Shown here piece by piece: positions 33,970 through 43,573 of a stretch of 64,000 nt of DNA. Each line of letters starts with the position of its first letter. Position 1 is the stretch's first letter. This stretch comes from Myroides odoratimimus (GTDB taxonomy: Bacteria; Bacteroidota; Bacteroidia; Flavobacteriales; Flavobacteriaceae). Below the pieces are notes generated by a model that ran no database searches, was not told where the DNA came from, and saw only the letters and a program-made list of their open reading frames with translations. Made by a program: the position numbers and the translations under genes. The stretch covers positions 1 to 64,000 of the forward strand of contig NZ_JACAKB010000007.1 of NCBI RefSeq assembly GCF_030326305.1, read 5' to 3'.

Positions 33970-34947
33970 ATGTCGATTTTTGATAAAAGAGTAAACTACA
34001 AACCGTTTGAGTATCCTGGAATTTACCAATTCACAGATGCAATTAATAAATCATTTTGGGTACATAGTGAAGTTGACTTCACAGCAGATACACAAGATTT
34101 CCATTCGCACTTAACGAAAGAAGAACAACTAGCTATTAAGCATAGTTTATTAGCTATTGCACAGATAGAAGTTGCAGTTAAGACCTTTTGGGGAAACTTA
34201 TACTTACACTTCCCTAAACCAGAATTTAATGGGCTAGGAAGTACATTTGCAGAATGTGAGTTTAGACACTCAGAAGCATATTCTAGATTATTAGATGTAT
34301 TAGGATATAATGACGAGTTCGAGAACTTACTGACAGTACCTGTTATTAAAGAAAGAGTAGAATACTTATCAGAAGTATTAGAGAACTCTGGTAACTATAC
34401 TGACCGCAAAAAATACGTAGTATCTCTTATCCTATTCTCTTTATTGATAGAGAATGTATCTCTGTTCAGCCAGTTTGCCATCATCTTATCTTTTACTCGT
34501 TTTAAAGGACTGATGAAGAATGTGAGCAACATCATTGCATGGACATCAGTAGACGAGCAAGTACATGCTAATGCAGGTATCTATATCGTTAACGTGATTA
34601 GAGACGAGTTTCCAGACTTCTTTGATGACGAGTTAATCAATCATGTCAATGAAGTAATCCATAAATCTATCGAGATCGAAAGCAGAATCTTAGACTGGAT
34701 CTTCAGCACAGGAGAAATAGAAACGGTAAACAAAGCAGATCTATTAAACTTCATGAAGTTCAGAGTAGACGAAAGTATGCAAAAGATTGGCCTTAAAAAG
34801 GTATTTAATATCACCCACGAACAATACAAACCAATGGCTTGGTTCGAAGAAGAAGTGTTCGCAAACAGTTTAGATGATTTCTTCGCTAAGAGACCTGTTG
34901 ACTATACGAAGCACGATAAGAGTTTCTCTGCAGACGACCTATTCTAA
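33970..34947 (+). CDS. nrdB: Ribonucleotide reductase beta subunit, class Id-like
   Basis: The 325-residue radical-generating subunit of aerobic ribonucleotide reductase. Metal-site residues are visible in AIAQIEVAVKTFWG near 62-75, AECEFRHSEAYSRLL near 97-111, LLIENVSLFSQF and DEQVHANAG near 197-205. Length and sequence resemble the Flavobacterium johnsoniae class Id protein, which uses a dimanganese site loaded with superoxide. The class is inferred by resemblance. No ATP-cone is fused. nrdA follows after 39 bases. Confidence 0.9.
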   Translation: MSIFDKRVNYKPFEYPGIYQFTDAINKSFWVHSEVDFTADTQDFHSHLTKEEQLAIKHSLLAIAQIEVAVKTFWGNLYLHFPKPEFNGLGSTFAECEFRHSEAYSRLLDVLGYNDEFENLLTVPVIKERVEYLSEVLENSGNYTDRKKYVVSLILFSLLIENVSLFSQFAIILSFTRFKGLMKNVSNIIAWTSVDEQVHANAGIYIVNVIRDEFPDFFDDELINHVNEVIHKSIEIESRILDWIFSTGEIETVNKADLLNFMKFRVDESMQKIGLKKVFNITHEQYKPMAWFEEEVFANSLDDFFAKRPVDYTKHDKSFSADDLF

Positions 34948-34986
34948 ACCAAAAAATTCACTATCAAAAAAACCTAAAAGAATTCT

Positions 34987-36681
34987 ATGAACAATTTCTC
35001 ATTACCATTATTGACAGAAGACAACGATAACCTAACAGAAAAACTTTGGTGGAAAAACTCCGAAAGTGAACAAATCCTTAATAGAGGATACTTGCTTAAA
35101 GGAGAGACGGTAGAAGGTGCTATCGACCGTATCGCATCAGCTGCTGCCAGAAGACTGTATAAACCTGAATTAAAAGAATCATTCCAAGAGATGATAGAAC
35201 GTGGATGGATGAGTCTAAGCTCTCCTATATGGGCTAATATGGGTACAGAGAGAGGTCTACCTATTTCTTGTTTTAACGTACATATTCCAGATGGTATAGA
35301 AGGAATCACACACAAGCTTGGTGAAGTAATTATGCAAACCAAAATCGGTGGTGGTACATCAGGTTACTTTGGAGCGCTACGCGAGAGAGGTAGTGCAGTA
35401 ACAGATAATGGTAAGAGTAGTGGTGCTGTAAGCTTTATGAAGTTGTTCGATACAGCTATGGACACCATATCACAAGGAGGTGTGCGTAGAGGTGCTTTTG
35501 CAGCATACCTAGACATAGACCATCCTGACTGTGAAGAATTCTTAAATATAAAAAATATCGGTAACCCTATCCAGAACCTATTCTATGGAGTATGTATACC
35601 AGACTACTGGATGCAAGAGATGATAGATGGGGATAGAGAGAAGAGACAATTATGGGCTAAAGTACTAGAGAGTCGCCAACAAAAAGGTATGCCATACTTA
35701 TTCTTCTCTGATAATGTGAATGGGCATAAACCACAAGTATACAAAGATCTTAATATGCGTGTGAACGCAAGTAACCTTTGTTCTGAGATTATGCTTCCTT
35801 CTTCTGATGACGAATCTTTCATCTGTTGTTTATCTTCTATGAACTTAGAGTTATACGACGAGTGGAAAGACACAGAAGCTGTTAAACTAGCGATCTACTT
35901 CCTAGACGCGGTACTCCAAGAGTTTATAGAAAAAACAGAAGGAAACTACTATTTAGCTGCTGCTAATCGTTTTGCTAAACGTCATAGAGCGCTAGGATTA
36001 GGTGTACTAGGATGGCACTCATACTTACAGAAGAATATGATCCCATTCGAAGGGCTACAAGCTAAAATGCTAACAAATCAAATATTTGATAACATTAGTG
36101 CTAAAGCAGACAAAGCGTCTCAAGAATTAGCGCGTATCTATGGTGAACCAGAGATCATGAAAGGATATGGTAGACGTAACACGACTACTATGGCTATCGC
36201 GCCTACTACCTCATCATCTGCTATCTTAGGACAGACTTCTCCAGGGATAGAACCTTTTAGTAGTAACTATTACAAAGCTGGATTATCTAAAGGAAACTTC
36301 ATGCGTAAGAATAAATACCTAACGAAGTTACTTGAAGAAAAAGGCTTAGACAACGAAGAGACATGGAGAACTATCATGCTTAACGGTGGTAGTGTACAGC
36401 AGATAGAAGGTCTTACTGAAGAAGAAAAAGCAGTATTCAAGACATTCAAAGAAATCAGTCAACTTGAAATCATACAACAAGCTGCTGTGAGACAGAAGTA
36501 CGTAGACCAAGCACAAAGCTTAAACCTAAACATCCCTTCTGCCCTACCGATCAAGGAAGTAAACAACCTAATGATCGAAGCATGGAAACTAGGAGTTAAA
36601 ACACTATACTACCAGCGTAGTCAGAGTGTATCTAAAGAGATGGTAACGAACCTAGTGACATGTAGCAGTTGTGAATCTTAA
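34987..36681 (+). CDS. nrdA: Ribonucleotide reductase alpha subunit, compact and without ATP-cone
   Basis: Catalytic subunit, 564 residues, much shorter than the 760 of E. coli NrdA: it starts almost directly with the catalytic domain and has no N-terminal ATP-cone. Active-site cysteines are in LPISCFNVHI near 91-100, NASNLCSEIML near 257-267 and CCLSSMNLEL; the C-terminal reductant pair is in TCSSCES. This matches the minimal class Id architecture described for F. johnsoniae. It makes deoxynucleotides for DNA synthesis, without activity-site control by dATP through a cone. Confidence 0.92.
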   Translation: MNNFSLPLLTEDNDNLTEKLWWKNSESEQILNRGYLLKGETVEGAIDRIASAAARRLYKPELKESFQEMIERGWMSLSSPIWANMGTERGLPISCFNVHIPDGIEGITHKLGEVIMQTKIGGGTSGYFGALRERGSAVTDNGKSSGAVSFMKLFDTAMDTISQGGVRRGAFAAYLDIDHPDCEEFLNIKNIGNPIQNLFYGVCIPDYWMQEMIDGDREKRQLWAKVLESRQQKGMPYLFFSDNVNGHKPQVYKDLNMRVNASNLCSEIMLPSSDDESFICCLSSMNLELYDEWKDTEAVKLAIYFLDAVLQEFIEKTEGNYYLAAANRFAKRHRALGLGVLGWHSYLQKNMIPFEGLQAKMLTNQIFDNISAKADKASQELARIYGEPEIMKGYGRRNTTTMAIAPTTSSSAILGQTSPGIEPFSSNYYKAGLSKGNFMRKNKYLTKLLEEKGLDNEETWRTIMLNGGSVQQIEGLTEEEKAVFKTFKEISQLEIIQQAAVRQKYVDQAQSLNLNIPSALPIKEVNNLMIEAWKLGVKTLYYQRSQSVSKEMVTNLVTCSSCES

Positions 36682-36713
36682 GAACTCAATCTATATTATC
36701 TTATAATCTATAC

Positions 36714-36750
36714 AGAGAGAATCTTCATACAGAGGGTTCTCTCTTTTTTT
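36714..36750 (+). terminator. Terminator of nrdBA
   Basis: Arms AGAGAGAA (36714-36721) and TTCTCTCT (36737-36744) followed by a T-run, 33 bases after nrdA. Confidence 0.75.
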
Positions 36751-37198
36751 ATCCCTCCTCTTCTACCTCATCGTATTATACAGTATGTCAAAGAACGTAT
36801 GAACTATAATTCTATGGACAAAACTATTACTTCATACTTTCTTTATCCTCTACATTGCCTTTTATGACTGTATATGCACACTTCTAGTCTATTATGGTCG
36901 CATAAAGTGGGATAGGTATAATATTGTATATACAACCTTTTTAAGCGCGTATTATTGACAAAAGCAACTCTATGTGATAGTTATCTTAAAATAGCGTAAA
37001 AACGCGTAAAAACAACTACAGTGCACTACAAGCTACTTACTAGCCATCAATACCAAAACCTTATAATAATCAGAACACACCAACATTTAATAATAACACA
37101 AAAAAGAAATCATCATCAATAAAACACCAACATCTTAAAATAATGTTAAAAACAAGTCGTTTTATACCCTCACATTCTAAGACACAACGCATTACATT
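36751..37198. other. Non-coding AT-rich spacer downstream of nrdBA
   Basis: No coding ORF was found. Near 36985-37010 there is a short direct repeat, GCGTAAAAACGCGTAAAAAC. The minus-strand frame at 37070-37348 has no start context or family likeness. Confidence 0.45.
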
Positions 37199-37200
37199 TT

Positions 37201-37294
37201 TTGGCACGATATATGAAATATTCATTGTACAACAAAAACAACAAACTTTCTTTTTCTTAAGCGACCTAGCTCCCCCAATAGCTAGGTCGTTTTT
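37201..37294 (+). ncRNA. Candidate small RNA with C-rich terminator loop
   Basis: The terminator at 37262-37294 has arms CGACCTAGCT and AGCTAGGTCG around CCCCCAAT, then T5, but no gene lies upstream on the plus strand. About 60 bases earlier TTGGCACG (37201-37208) matches the -24 half of a sigma-54 promoter; the -12 half, ATGA, is poor. A transcript of about 65-70 bases would start near 37227. The C-rich loop could pair with G-rich mRNA leaders. Promoter and function are inferred. Confidence 0.35.
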
Positions 37295-37346
37295 ATTATT
37301 ATAATTAGCATACCTAACCAATATGACCATAGCATTTATTAAATGC

Positions 37347-37376
37347 AAAAAGAGACTGCCTAAGGCAGTCTCTTTT
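37347..37376 (-). terminator. Terminator of sufABCD
   Basis: Arms AAAAGAGACTGCC (37348-37360) and GGCAGTCTCTTTT (37364-37376), loop TAA, about 30 bases beyond the sufD stop. Confidence 0.88.
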
Positions 37377-37405
37377 ATATTTGACCAAGTATAAAAAACG
37401 TGAAA

Positions 37406-38725
37406 TTAAATTTCAAATCCCATAGATACTCCTAATTTTCCAGCAATTACTTTCGCTACCTTAGATTTTAACTCAGGTATTTTTACAGACTCCATTACTT
37501 CATCTGTAAAAGCATACATTAGTAATGCTTTTGCTTCTTTCTTAGGAATTCCTCTTTGACGCATATAGAACATAGCATCATCGTCTAACTGTCCTATAGT
37601 ACATCCATGCGAACACTTCACATCATCAGCGAAGATTTCTAACTGTGGTTTAGCATAGATAGTAGCTTTCTCACTTAATAATATATTATTACTCTGTTGG
37701 AAACCATCTGTTTTTTGTGCTATTTTATCTACATAGATCTTACCATTGAATACCCCAGTAGAGTTACCATCATAGATACCTTTATAGTTCTGGTGGCTCT
37801 CACAGTTAGGCTGGTTATGAGATACTAATGTATAGTGATCCACGTGTTGTTTTTCACTGATTAGTGTCACTCCTTTTAACGTACTATCAATGCGTTCTCC
37901 GTCTTGATAGAAGTTTAAGTTATTTCTAGTCAACTTACCTCCGAATGAGAAAGTATGAACAGAAACTCTACTCTCTTGCTTCTGAGTAATATATGTATTG
38001 TCTACTAGTGTAGCTTCTTCGTTATCATTCTGTAACTTATAGAAATCTACGATAGCACGTTTATGCGCAACGATCTCCGTTACAGCATTAGTAAGTACAG
38101 TAGAGTTAGTCAAGTTTTGATGTCTTTCTACGATCTGTACATGAGCATTCTCTCCTACTACTACTAAGTTACGAGGTTGTACTAACAGGGCTTTATCTGC
38201 TACCGTAGAGAAGTATATAATCTCTATCGGCTTAGCTACTACTTTACTTTTAGGGATATTAATAAAAGCTCCCTCTGTAGCGAAAGCTGTGTTTAGCGCT
38301 GTCATACTATCCGTCTTATCAGCCGTATTGTTATAAAAGGCATCGATCACCATTTTATATTTAGGCTTAGTCATTGCTGATGACATTAAGCATACGTCTA
38401 ACCCATCATGAGTAGTAGATGATAAGTGAGAACTGAACACCCCATTGATAAACACCAATTTATAAGTATCAGAATCACTTAAGAAGTATTTCTTTACATC
38501 TTTATACTCTATCGCTGTCTCCTCTTTCTGTAATACGCGGAATTCATTCTTTAAAATTGAGTTTAATGAAGTATACTTCCACGCTTCTACTTTCTTAGTA
38601 GGAAATCCTTTATCTTCGAATGTCTTTAATGCTTCTAAACGGATATCGTGTAAACCTTCATGTTCACCTTTTAAACCTTGTTCAAAAGCCACAAAAGACG
38701 TAATTAATTTATCTTTAAGCTCCAT
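37406..38725 (-). CDS. sufD: Fe-S assembly scaffold protein SufD
   Basis: The 439-residue partner of SufB and SufC in the SufBC2D scaffold. The beta-helix core follows a helical N-terminus (KAWKYTSL-like VEAWKYTSLNSIL near 41-53). The conserved end ADDVKCSHGCTIGQLDDDA near 360-378 contains the C and H residues implicated in cluster assembly. It is the last gene of sufA-B-C-D, 53 bases after sufC. Confidence 0.94.
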   Translation of the reverse strand: MELKDKLITSFVAFEQGLKGEHEGLHDIRLEALKTFEDKGFPTKKVEAWKYTSLNSILKNEFRVLQKEETAIEYKDVKKYFLSDSDTYKLVFINGVFSSHLSSTTHDGLDVCLMSSAMTKPKYKMVIDAFYNNTADKTDSMTALNTAFATEGAFINIPKSKVVAKPIEIIYFSTVADKALLVQPRNLVVVGENAHVQIVERHQNLTNSTVLTNAVTEIVAHKRAIVDFYKLQNDNEEATLVDNTYITQKQESRVSVHTFSFGGKLTRNNLNFYQDGERIDSTLKGVTLISEKQHVDHYTLVSHNQPNCESHQNYKGIYDGNSTGVFNGKIYVDKIAQKTDGFQQSNNILLSEKATIYAKPQLEIFADDVKCSHGCTIGQLDDDAMFYMRQRGIPKKEAKALLMYAFTDEVMESVKIPELKSKVAKVIAGKLGVSMGFEI

Positions 38726-38778
38726 AATTCTTTCTTTGCAATTAGATTAAAATGATTGATTCTTGAGATCTAGTATTC

Positions 38779-39531
38779 TTACTTCTCTAAAGAAGCTTTG
38801 ATCCAATCGTATCCTTTTTCTTCTAATTCCAATGCCAATTCTTTACCTCCTGTCTTAACGATTTTTCCATCGTATAATACGTGTACGAAATCTGGCACGA
38901 TATAGTCTAATAAACGTTGGTAGTGCGTAATTAACACTACTGCGTTATCTTCACTTTTTAGTTTGTTCACTCCATTAGCTACGATACGTAGAGCATCGAT
39001 ATCTAATCCTGAGTCAGTCTCATCTAGGATAGCTAACTTAGGCTCTAACATAGCCATCTGGAAGATCTCATTACGTTTTTTCTCACCACCAGAGAATCCT
39101 TCGTTAAGAGAACGAGATAAGAACTTTCTATCGATCTCTAATAACTCTGCTTTCTCTTTGATTTTTTTCAACATCTCGTTCGCAGGCATTTCTTCTAATC
39201 CTTGTGCTTTACGTGATTCGTTGATTGCTGTTTTCATAAAGTTAGTTACAGAAACACCAGGAATCTCTACAGGATATTGGAACGATAAGAACACTCCTTT
39301 ATGAGCTCTTTCTTCTGGTCCTAATTCTCCTAACTCTTCTCCATCTAAAAGAATCTCTCCTTCAGTAACTTCGAATGCTTCATTACCAGTGATCACAGAT
39401 GATAATGTACTCTTACCAGCACCGTTAGGTCCCATGATAGCGTGTACTTCACCAGCTTTTACTTCTAAGTTAATTCCTTTTAATATTTCTTTATCTTCAA
39501 CACTTGCGTGTAAATTTTTTATCTGTAACAT
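38779..39531 (-). CDS. sufC: Fe-S assembly ATPase SufC
   Basis: The 250-residue ABC-type ATPase has Walker [10 protein letters not shown] near 35-43, the SufC-type signature [11 protein letters not shown] near 146-156 and Walker [13 protein letters not shown] near 167-178. It drives conformational change in the SufB-SufD scaffold. Located between sufB and sufD. Confidence 0.97.
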   Translation of the reverse strand: MLQIKNLHASVEDKEILKGINLEVKAGEVHAIMGPNGAGKSTLSSVITGNEAFEVTEGEILLDGEELGELGPEERAHKGVFLSFQYPVEIPGVSVTNFMKTAINESRKAQGLEEMPANEMLKKIKEKAELLEIDRKFLSRSLNEGFSGGEKKRNEIFQMAMLEPKLAILDETDSGLDIDALRIVANGVNKLKSEDNAVVLITHYQRLLDYIVPDFVHVLYDGKIVKTGGKELALELEEKGYDWIKASLEK

Positions 39532-39595
39532 AAATTGTCTTATTTAATTTTGTTGAGGTAATCTGATTTTTTGAACTCTTTAGTTTAGGCGTAGA

Positions 39596-41044
39596 TTAAC
39601 CTACACTTCCTTCTAAAGAAATCTCTAATAATTTTTGTGCTTCTACAGCGAACTCCATTGGCAACTTATTCAACACATCCTTAGAGAATCCGTTAACGAT
39701 AAGTGCAATCGCTTTTTCTGTAGGAATACCACGTTGGTTACAATAGAAGATTTGGTCTTCACCGATCTTACTAGTTGTCGCCTCATGCTCGATCTGAGCA
39801 GTAGTATTCTTAGCCTCGATATAAGGGAATGTATGAGCTCCACACTCATTACCCATTAATAAAGAGTCACATTGAGAGAAGTTACGAGCATTCTCAGCTC
39901 TAGGTCCCATCTGAACCAATCCTCTATAACTATTTTGAGATTTACCAGCAGATATACCTTTCGAAATAATAGTAGACTTCGTATTCTTACCTAAGTGTAC
40001 CATCTTAGTACCAGTATCCGCCTGTTGGAAGTTATTCGTCACAGCGATAGAGTAAAACTCACCGATAGAGTTATCCCCTTTTAATATACATGATGGGTAC
40101 TTCCATGTCACAGCAGATCCAGTCTCTACTTGTGTCCAAGAGATCTTAGCATTCTTCTCACATAGACCACGTTTAGTCACGAAGTTAAATACTCCTCCTT
40201 TTCCTTCACTGTCTCCAGGGAACCAGTTCTGAACAGTAGAATATTTAATCTCAGCATCATCCATAGCGATAAGCTCTACTACAGCAGCGTGTAATTGGTT
40301 CTCATCACGTGATGGTGCAGTACATCCCTCTAAGTAAGAAACATAACTACCCTCATCAGCGATCACTAATGTACGCTCAAACTGACCTGTACCAGCCTGG
40401 TTAATACGGAAGTATGTAGACAACTCCATAGGACAACGAACACCCTTAGGAATATAACAGAATGAACCGTCTGAGAATACCGCAGAGTTCAGCGCTGCAT
40501 AGAAGTTATCTGTCTGTGGTACCACAGTACCTAAATATTTCTTCACTAGCTCTGGGTGCGTCTTGATCGCCTCAGAGATAGAGCAGAATATAATACCTTT
40601 CTCAGCTAGAGTCTCTTTAAATGTAGTCGCTACAGACACAGAGTCCATCACGATATCCATCGCTACACCAGTAAGGCGCTTCTGTTCATTAAGCGAAATA
40701 CCTAGTTTATTAAAAGTCTCTATCAGTTCTGGATCCACCTCATCTAAGCTCTTATACTCATCCTTCTTCTTAGGTGCAGAGTAGTAAGATATAGCTTGAA
40801 AATCAGGTTTAGTATAGTTCACATTAGCCCATTCTGGCTCTACCATAGATTCCCAGATACGGAATGCTTCTAACCTCCACTCAGTCATCCACTCAGGCTC
40901 ACCTTTCTTAGCAGAGATCGCTCTAACAATATCTTCATTTAACCCAACAGGAAATGTCTCTGACTCTATATCTGTATAGAATCCATACTCATACTCCTTG
41001 GTTTCTAATTCTTTCTTTAAATCTTCTTCTGTATACTTACTCAT
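39596..41044 (-). CDS. sufB: Fe-S assembly scaffold protein SufB
   Basis: The 482-residue scaffold starts at the ATG 41044, reading [21 protein letters not shown] longer frame (to 41128) adds 28 hydrophobic residues that SufB lacks. The beta-helix contains [12 protein letters not shown] and [20 protein letters not shown], and the C-terminal region [20 protein letters not shown] has the conserved Glu and Cys of the cluster-assembly site. Nascent Fe-S clusters form here with sulfur from SufS-SufE, encoded in the second suf block. Confidence 0.96.
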   Translation of the reverse strand: MSKYTEEDLKKELETKEYEYGFYTDIESETFPVGLNEDIVRAISAKKGEPEWMTEWRLEAFRIWESMVEPEWANVNYTKPDFQAISYYSAPKKKDEYKSLDEVDPELIETFNKLGISLNEQKRLTGVAMDIVMDSVSVATTFKETLAEKGIIFCSISEAIKTHPELVKKYLGTVVPQTDNFYAALNSAVFSDGSFCYIPKGVRCPMELSTYFRINQAGTGQFERTLVIADEGSYVSYLEGCTAPSRDENQLHAAVVELIAMDDAEIKYSTVQNWFPGDSEGKGGVFNFVTKRGLCEKNAKISWTQVETGSAVTWKYPSCILKGDNSIGEFYSIAVTNNFQQADTGTKMVHLGKNTKSTIISKGISAGKSQNSYRGLVQMGPRAENARNFSQCDSLLMGNECGAHTFPYIEAKNTTAQIEHEATTSKIGEDQIFYCNQRGIPTEKAIALIVNGFSKDVLNKLPMEFAVEAQKLLEISLEGSVG

Positions 41045-41149
41045 ATATTTATACTTAAAAGCCACTACTTTCTCGTACGCTTCTTTTATTAAACTAATTA
41101 TCAAAAGGAAAGAAAGACAGACGTACATCCGCCTTTCTACCTTGAGGTC

Positions 41150-41479
41150 TTATAATGAAAAGCTTTCTCCACATCCGCAAGTTCTACTTGCATTTGGATT
41201 GTTGAAATAAAAACCTTTACCGTTCAATCCTCCAGAATACTCTAAAGTCGTTCCTACTAGGTACAAAAAGCTTTTCTTATCCACTGCGATTCTCACCCCA
41301 TTGTCTTCGAAAACCTTATCGTCTTCTCCTATCTCGTGATCAAATTTTAATTGATACGAAAGTCCGGAACATCCTCCACTAGTCACTCCTACACGTACAT
41401 AATCTGTAGTATGGTTAAACCCTTCATCATCCATCAAAAGGGCTACGCGTTTACTCGCTATATCTGAAACTTTTATCAT
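41150..41479 (-). CDS. sufA: A-type Fe-S carrier, SufA/IscA family
   Basis: The 109 residues show the HesB/IscA pattern: VGVTSGGCSGLSYQLKFD with the first Cys near 35, and the C-terminal CGCGESF pair. It carries clusters from the SufBC2D scaffold to client proteins. It opens the suf operon, with a TACCTTTG box 39 bases upstream. Confidence 0.94.
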   Translation of the reverse strand: MIKVSDIASKRVALLMDDEGFNHTTDYVRVGVTSGGCSGLSYQLKFDHEIGEDDKVFEDNGVRIAVDKKSFLYLVGTTLEYSGGLNGKGFYFNNPNASRTCGCGESFSL

Positions 41480-41517
41480 ACCTTTTTTAAAATAGATTAG
41501 TTCTAAAATTTGATTTA

Positions 41518-41525
41518 CAAAGGTA
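41518..41525 (-). promoter_or_regulatory. Promoter -7 box of sufABCD
   Basis: Minus strand TACCTTTG, full match to TAnnTTTG, 39 bases before sufA. Confidence 0.55.
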
Positions 41526-41923
41526 TTATAAAAAAATGGTTTCTTGTACTAACTAACATATTTATAACGATTAGAAGTTTTAATACTAATATCAATAAAA
41601 ACTATCGTTAGAACTCCTTTTTTGATATTCTTTCCTAACTACTTTAGTAAAAAAACTACTGAAAACTAATCACTTAATTCGATTATTTTGCTCTACTAAA
41701 ATACTTTATTGCAAATATTGTACCTTTAATTATACTATTCAAGGACATTTAAAAGAATGTATTGAACAAATCAAGGGAATATTTTTTTAAAAAGACAAAG
41801 TTATCCTTTATCAATAAAATATAAAAGCAAGAATCGATAATATTTTGAACACTAAAACAGATACTAATTCTACCTTAAAAGAAGTCCCCTTTCCCACATC
41901 AAACAAACCCAATCAACATCAAA
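41526..41923. other. AT-rich spacer between sufA and the REP/RAYT locus
   Basis: About 400 bases without a supported gene or repeat. The small plus-strand frame beginning at 41845 is made largely of REP sequence and is not considered coding. Confidence 0.5.
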
Positions 41924-42050
41924 GTAGAGACGGATTATTATCCGTGTCAAACAAACAAAATAACCCATTAAATACACAAACAAATCATTATCCATATCAA
42001 ACATACCCAATCAATATCAATGTAGAGACGGATTATTATACGTGTCAGAC
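41924..42050 (-). repeat. Inverted GTAG-type REP elements downstream of the RAYT gene
   Basis: Two REP units start with GTAG (41924 and 42022), followed by AGACGGAT, a short loop and ATCCGTGTC; the second has a mismatch in its right arm. They are the reverse complement of the units in the array at 42690-43213, so the RAYT gene lies between REPs of opposite orientation. The GTAG foot and hairpin are the layout recognised by RAYT transposases. Confidence 0.75.
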
Positions 42051-42091
42051 AAACAAAGTTACACATTCAAAGCACGAACAAAACACCCCAT

Positions 42092-42616
42092 TCAAAACTC
42101 ATTATAAAACCTATCCTTATTCCAACGTGAAGGATTAGTATAAATATAATTAGCAATATTCTGATACGCAGAAACTGTTCTGATGATATGATCATGATAC
42201 CCATCTTGCCAAAAGAACGCTATACCAAGACTATTAGCATCTTTCTTTACTCCCACTTTAAACCCCTTTATTATACTTCCTAAACTTCCGGATACGTTTT
42301 TAAACTCCTTGTTATTATCAATATTCTTAGTTTTATCATTCCCTCTATTAATATGTAAGATACCATGCACATGATTTGGCATTACAATAAATGCATCTAA
42401 TATAACAAATGGATAATAATGAGGGATACTAAACCAACAATTTAAAACACATCTCCCTAAATCATTTAAGTACATCTTATCTTGAAATATATACCCAAAA
42501 TTATGTTTCATATCTCTTGTACAAATAGTAATAAAATACGTTCCATCATTTGTATAATCCCACCATTTAGCTCTATTTGAAGATCGATTATACACACCTT
42601 TAAACTTCTTATTCAT
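42092..42616 (-). CDS. REP-associated tyrosine transposase (RAYT)
   Basis: The 174-residue HUH nuclease of the Y1/transposase_17 family begins FKGVYNRSSNRAKWWDYTND. The HUH motif is MPNHVHGILHI near 77-87, YHDHIIR is near 138-144, and the catalytic Tyr is expected in ANYIYTNPSRW near 154-164. RAYTs cut at REP hairpins and are domesticated relatives of IS200/IS605 transposases. REPs of the expected type flank the gene, so it is likely the source of the repeat array. It seems intact. Confidence 0.88.
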   Translation of the reverse strand: MNKKFKGVYNRSSNRAKWWDYTNDGTYFITICTRDMKHNFGYIFQDKMYLNDLGRCVLNCWFSIPHYYPFVILDAFIVMPNHVHGILHINRGNDKTKNIDNNKEFKNVSGSLGSIIKGFKVGVKKDANSLGIAFFWQDGYHDHIIRTVSAYQNIANYIYTNPSRWNKDRFYNEF

Positions 42617-42689
42617 AATTCTTTTTTATGAATAAACACAGCAAAAAGTAATCCTTACTTATGTGTATATTAAATATTTACAATTTAAT

Positions 42690-43213
42690 AATATTGATTG
42701 GGTTATTTTATTTGACACGGATAATAATCAGTGTGTACATTGATTGGATTATTTTATTTGACACGGATGATAATCCGTCTCTACTATAATCACAATATAA
42801 TTAACTGACCTACTTCCTGGACACGGATAATCTGTCTCTACATTGATTGGATTATTTTATATGACACGGATGATAATCCGTCTCTACTTTATTGACCATA
42901 CAATTAACTGACCAACTTTCTGGATACAGATAATCTGTCTCTACATTGATTGGATTATTTTATTTAACACGGATGATAATCCGTCTCTACTATAATCACA
43001 TTACAATTAACTGACCTACTTTCTGGACACAGATAATCTGTGTGTACATTGATTGGGTTATTTTGTTTGACACGGGGATGATAATCTGTCTCTACTTTAT
43101 TGACGATACAATTAACTAACCTACTTTCTGGATACAGATAATCTGTCTCTACATTGATTGGATTATTTTATTTGACACGGATAATAATCCGTCTCTACTA
43201 TAATCACAATACA
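42690..43213 (+). repeat. 103-bp tandem REP (BIME-like) array
   Basis: Units start with ATTGATTGGATTATTTTA at 42739, 42842, 42945, 43048 and 43152, a period of 103 (once 104) bases, plus partial copies at each end. Each unit holds two hairpins: ACGGATGATAATCCGT and ACAGATAATCTGT, each followed by CTCTAC or GTGTAC. On the opposite strand each begins with GTAG, the tetranucleotide of RAYT-recognised REPs. Unit divergence is low, so amplification is fairly recent. Confidence 0.85.
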
Positions 43214-43573
43214 ATTTCTAATTCTTCATTAACTATCGCCCTCTTTTGCCCTTTTTGGCTATTATTGGAGAGATTGCCTTCCTTTGGTTATTTCATTTCA
43301 CCATAAAAAATTATTAATCAACACCTTATCACTTTTTAATCAAAAAGTGTTCGGAAGCTATTCGGTAATACCCAGTGTTTACTTGGGATAAGCACCCTTT
43401 TACCGAACCGTACTAAATCTCTACCCGAACCATCTACTTACTAGTATCACTTCTCTTTACTACCTATCAGATTCTATGTTACACTAAGGCCAGTGACAGA
43501 CTTTTGCAAAAAAGAGAGACTAGGAGAAATAATTTTAGTAATTTGCACCTAACTCAAATAAACTAAAACAATT
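43214..43573. other. Structured region between the REP array and the MBL gene
   Basis: A terminator-like hairpin (CACTTTTT and AAAAAGTG, 43330-43349) is followed by a larger inverted repeat, TTCGGTAA (43361-43368) with TTACCGAA (43400-43407), enclosing CCCA and TGGG. No gene was seen. The MBL promoter is probably near 43530-43545 (GTAATTTG, one base short of consensus). Confidence 0.5.

Noticed and set aside
37070-37348. 92-codon minus-strand frame downstream of sufD.
   Set aside because: It runs antisense through the candidate sRNA terminator, with no conserved pattern or promoter.
39596-41128. Longer SufB start at 41128 with a hydrophobic N-terminus.
   Set aside because: SufB is cytoplasmic; the standard N-terminus begins at 41044.
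41845-42138. 97-codon plus-strand frame.
   Set aside because: It runs through inverted REPs, is antisense to the end of the RAYT gene and has Asn/Thr/Gln-rich random-like composition.
42690-43213. The regular 103-bp repeats could be taken for a CRISPR array.
   Set aside because: The whole unit repeats, spacers are not unique, the period is too long, no cas genes are near, and the REP hairpins plus RAYT explain it.
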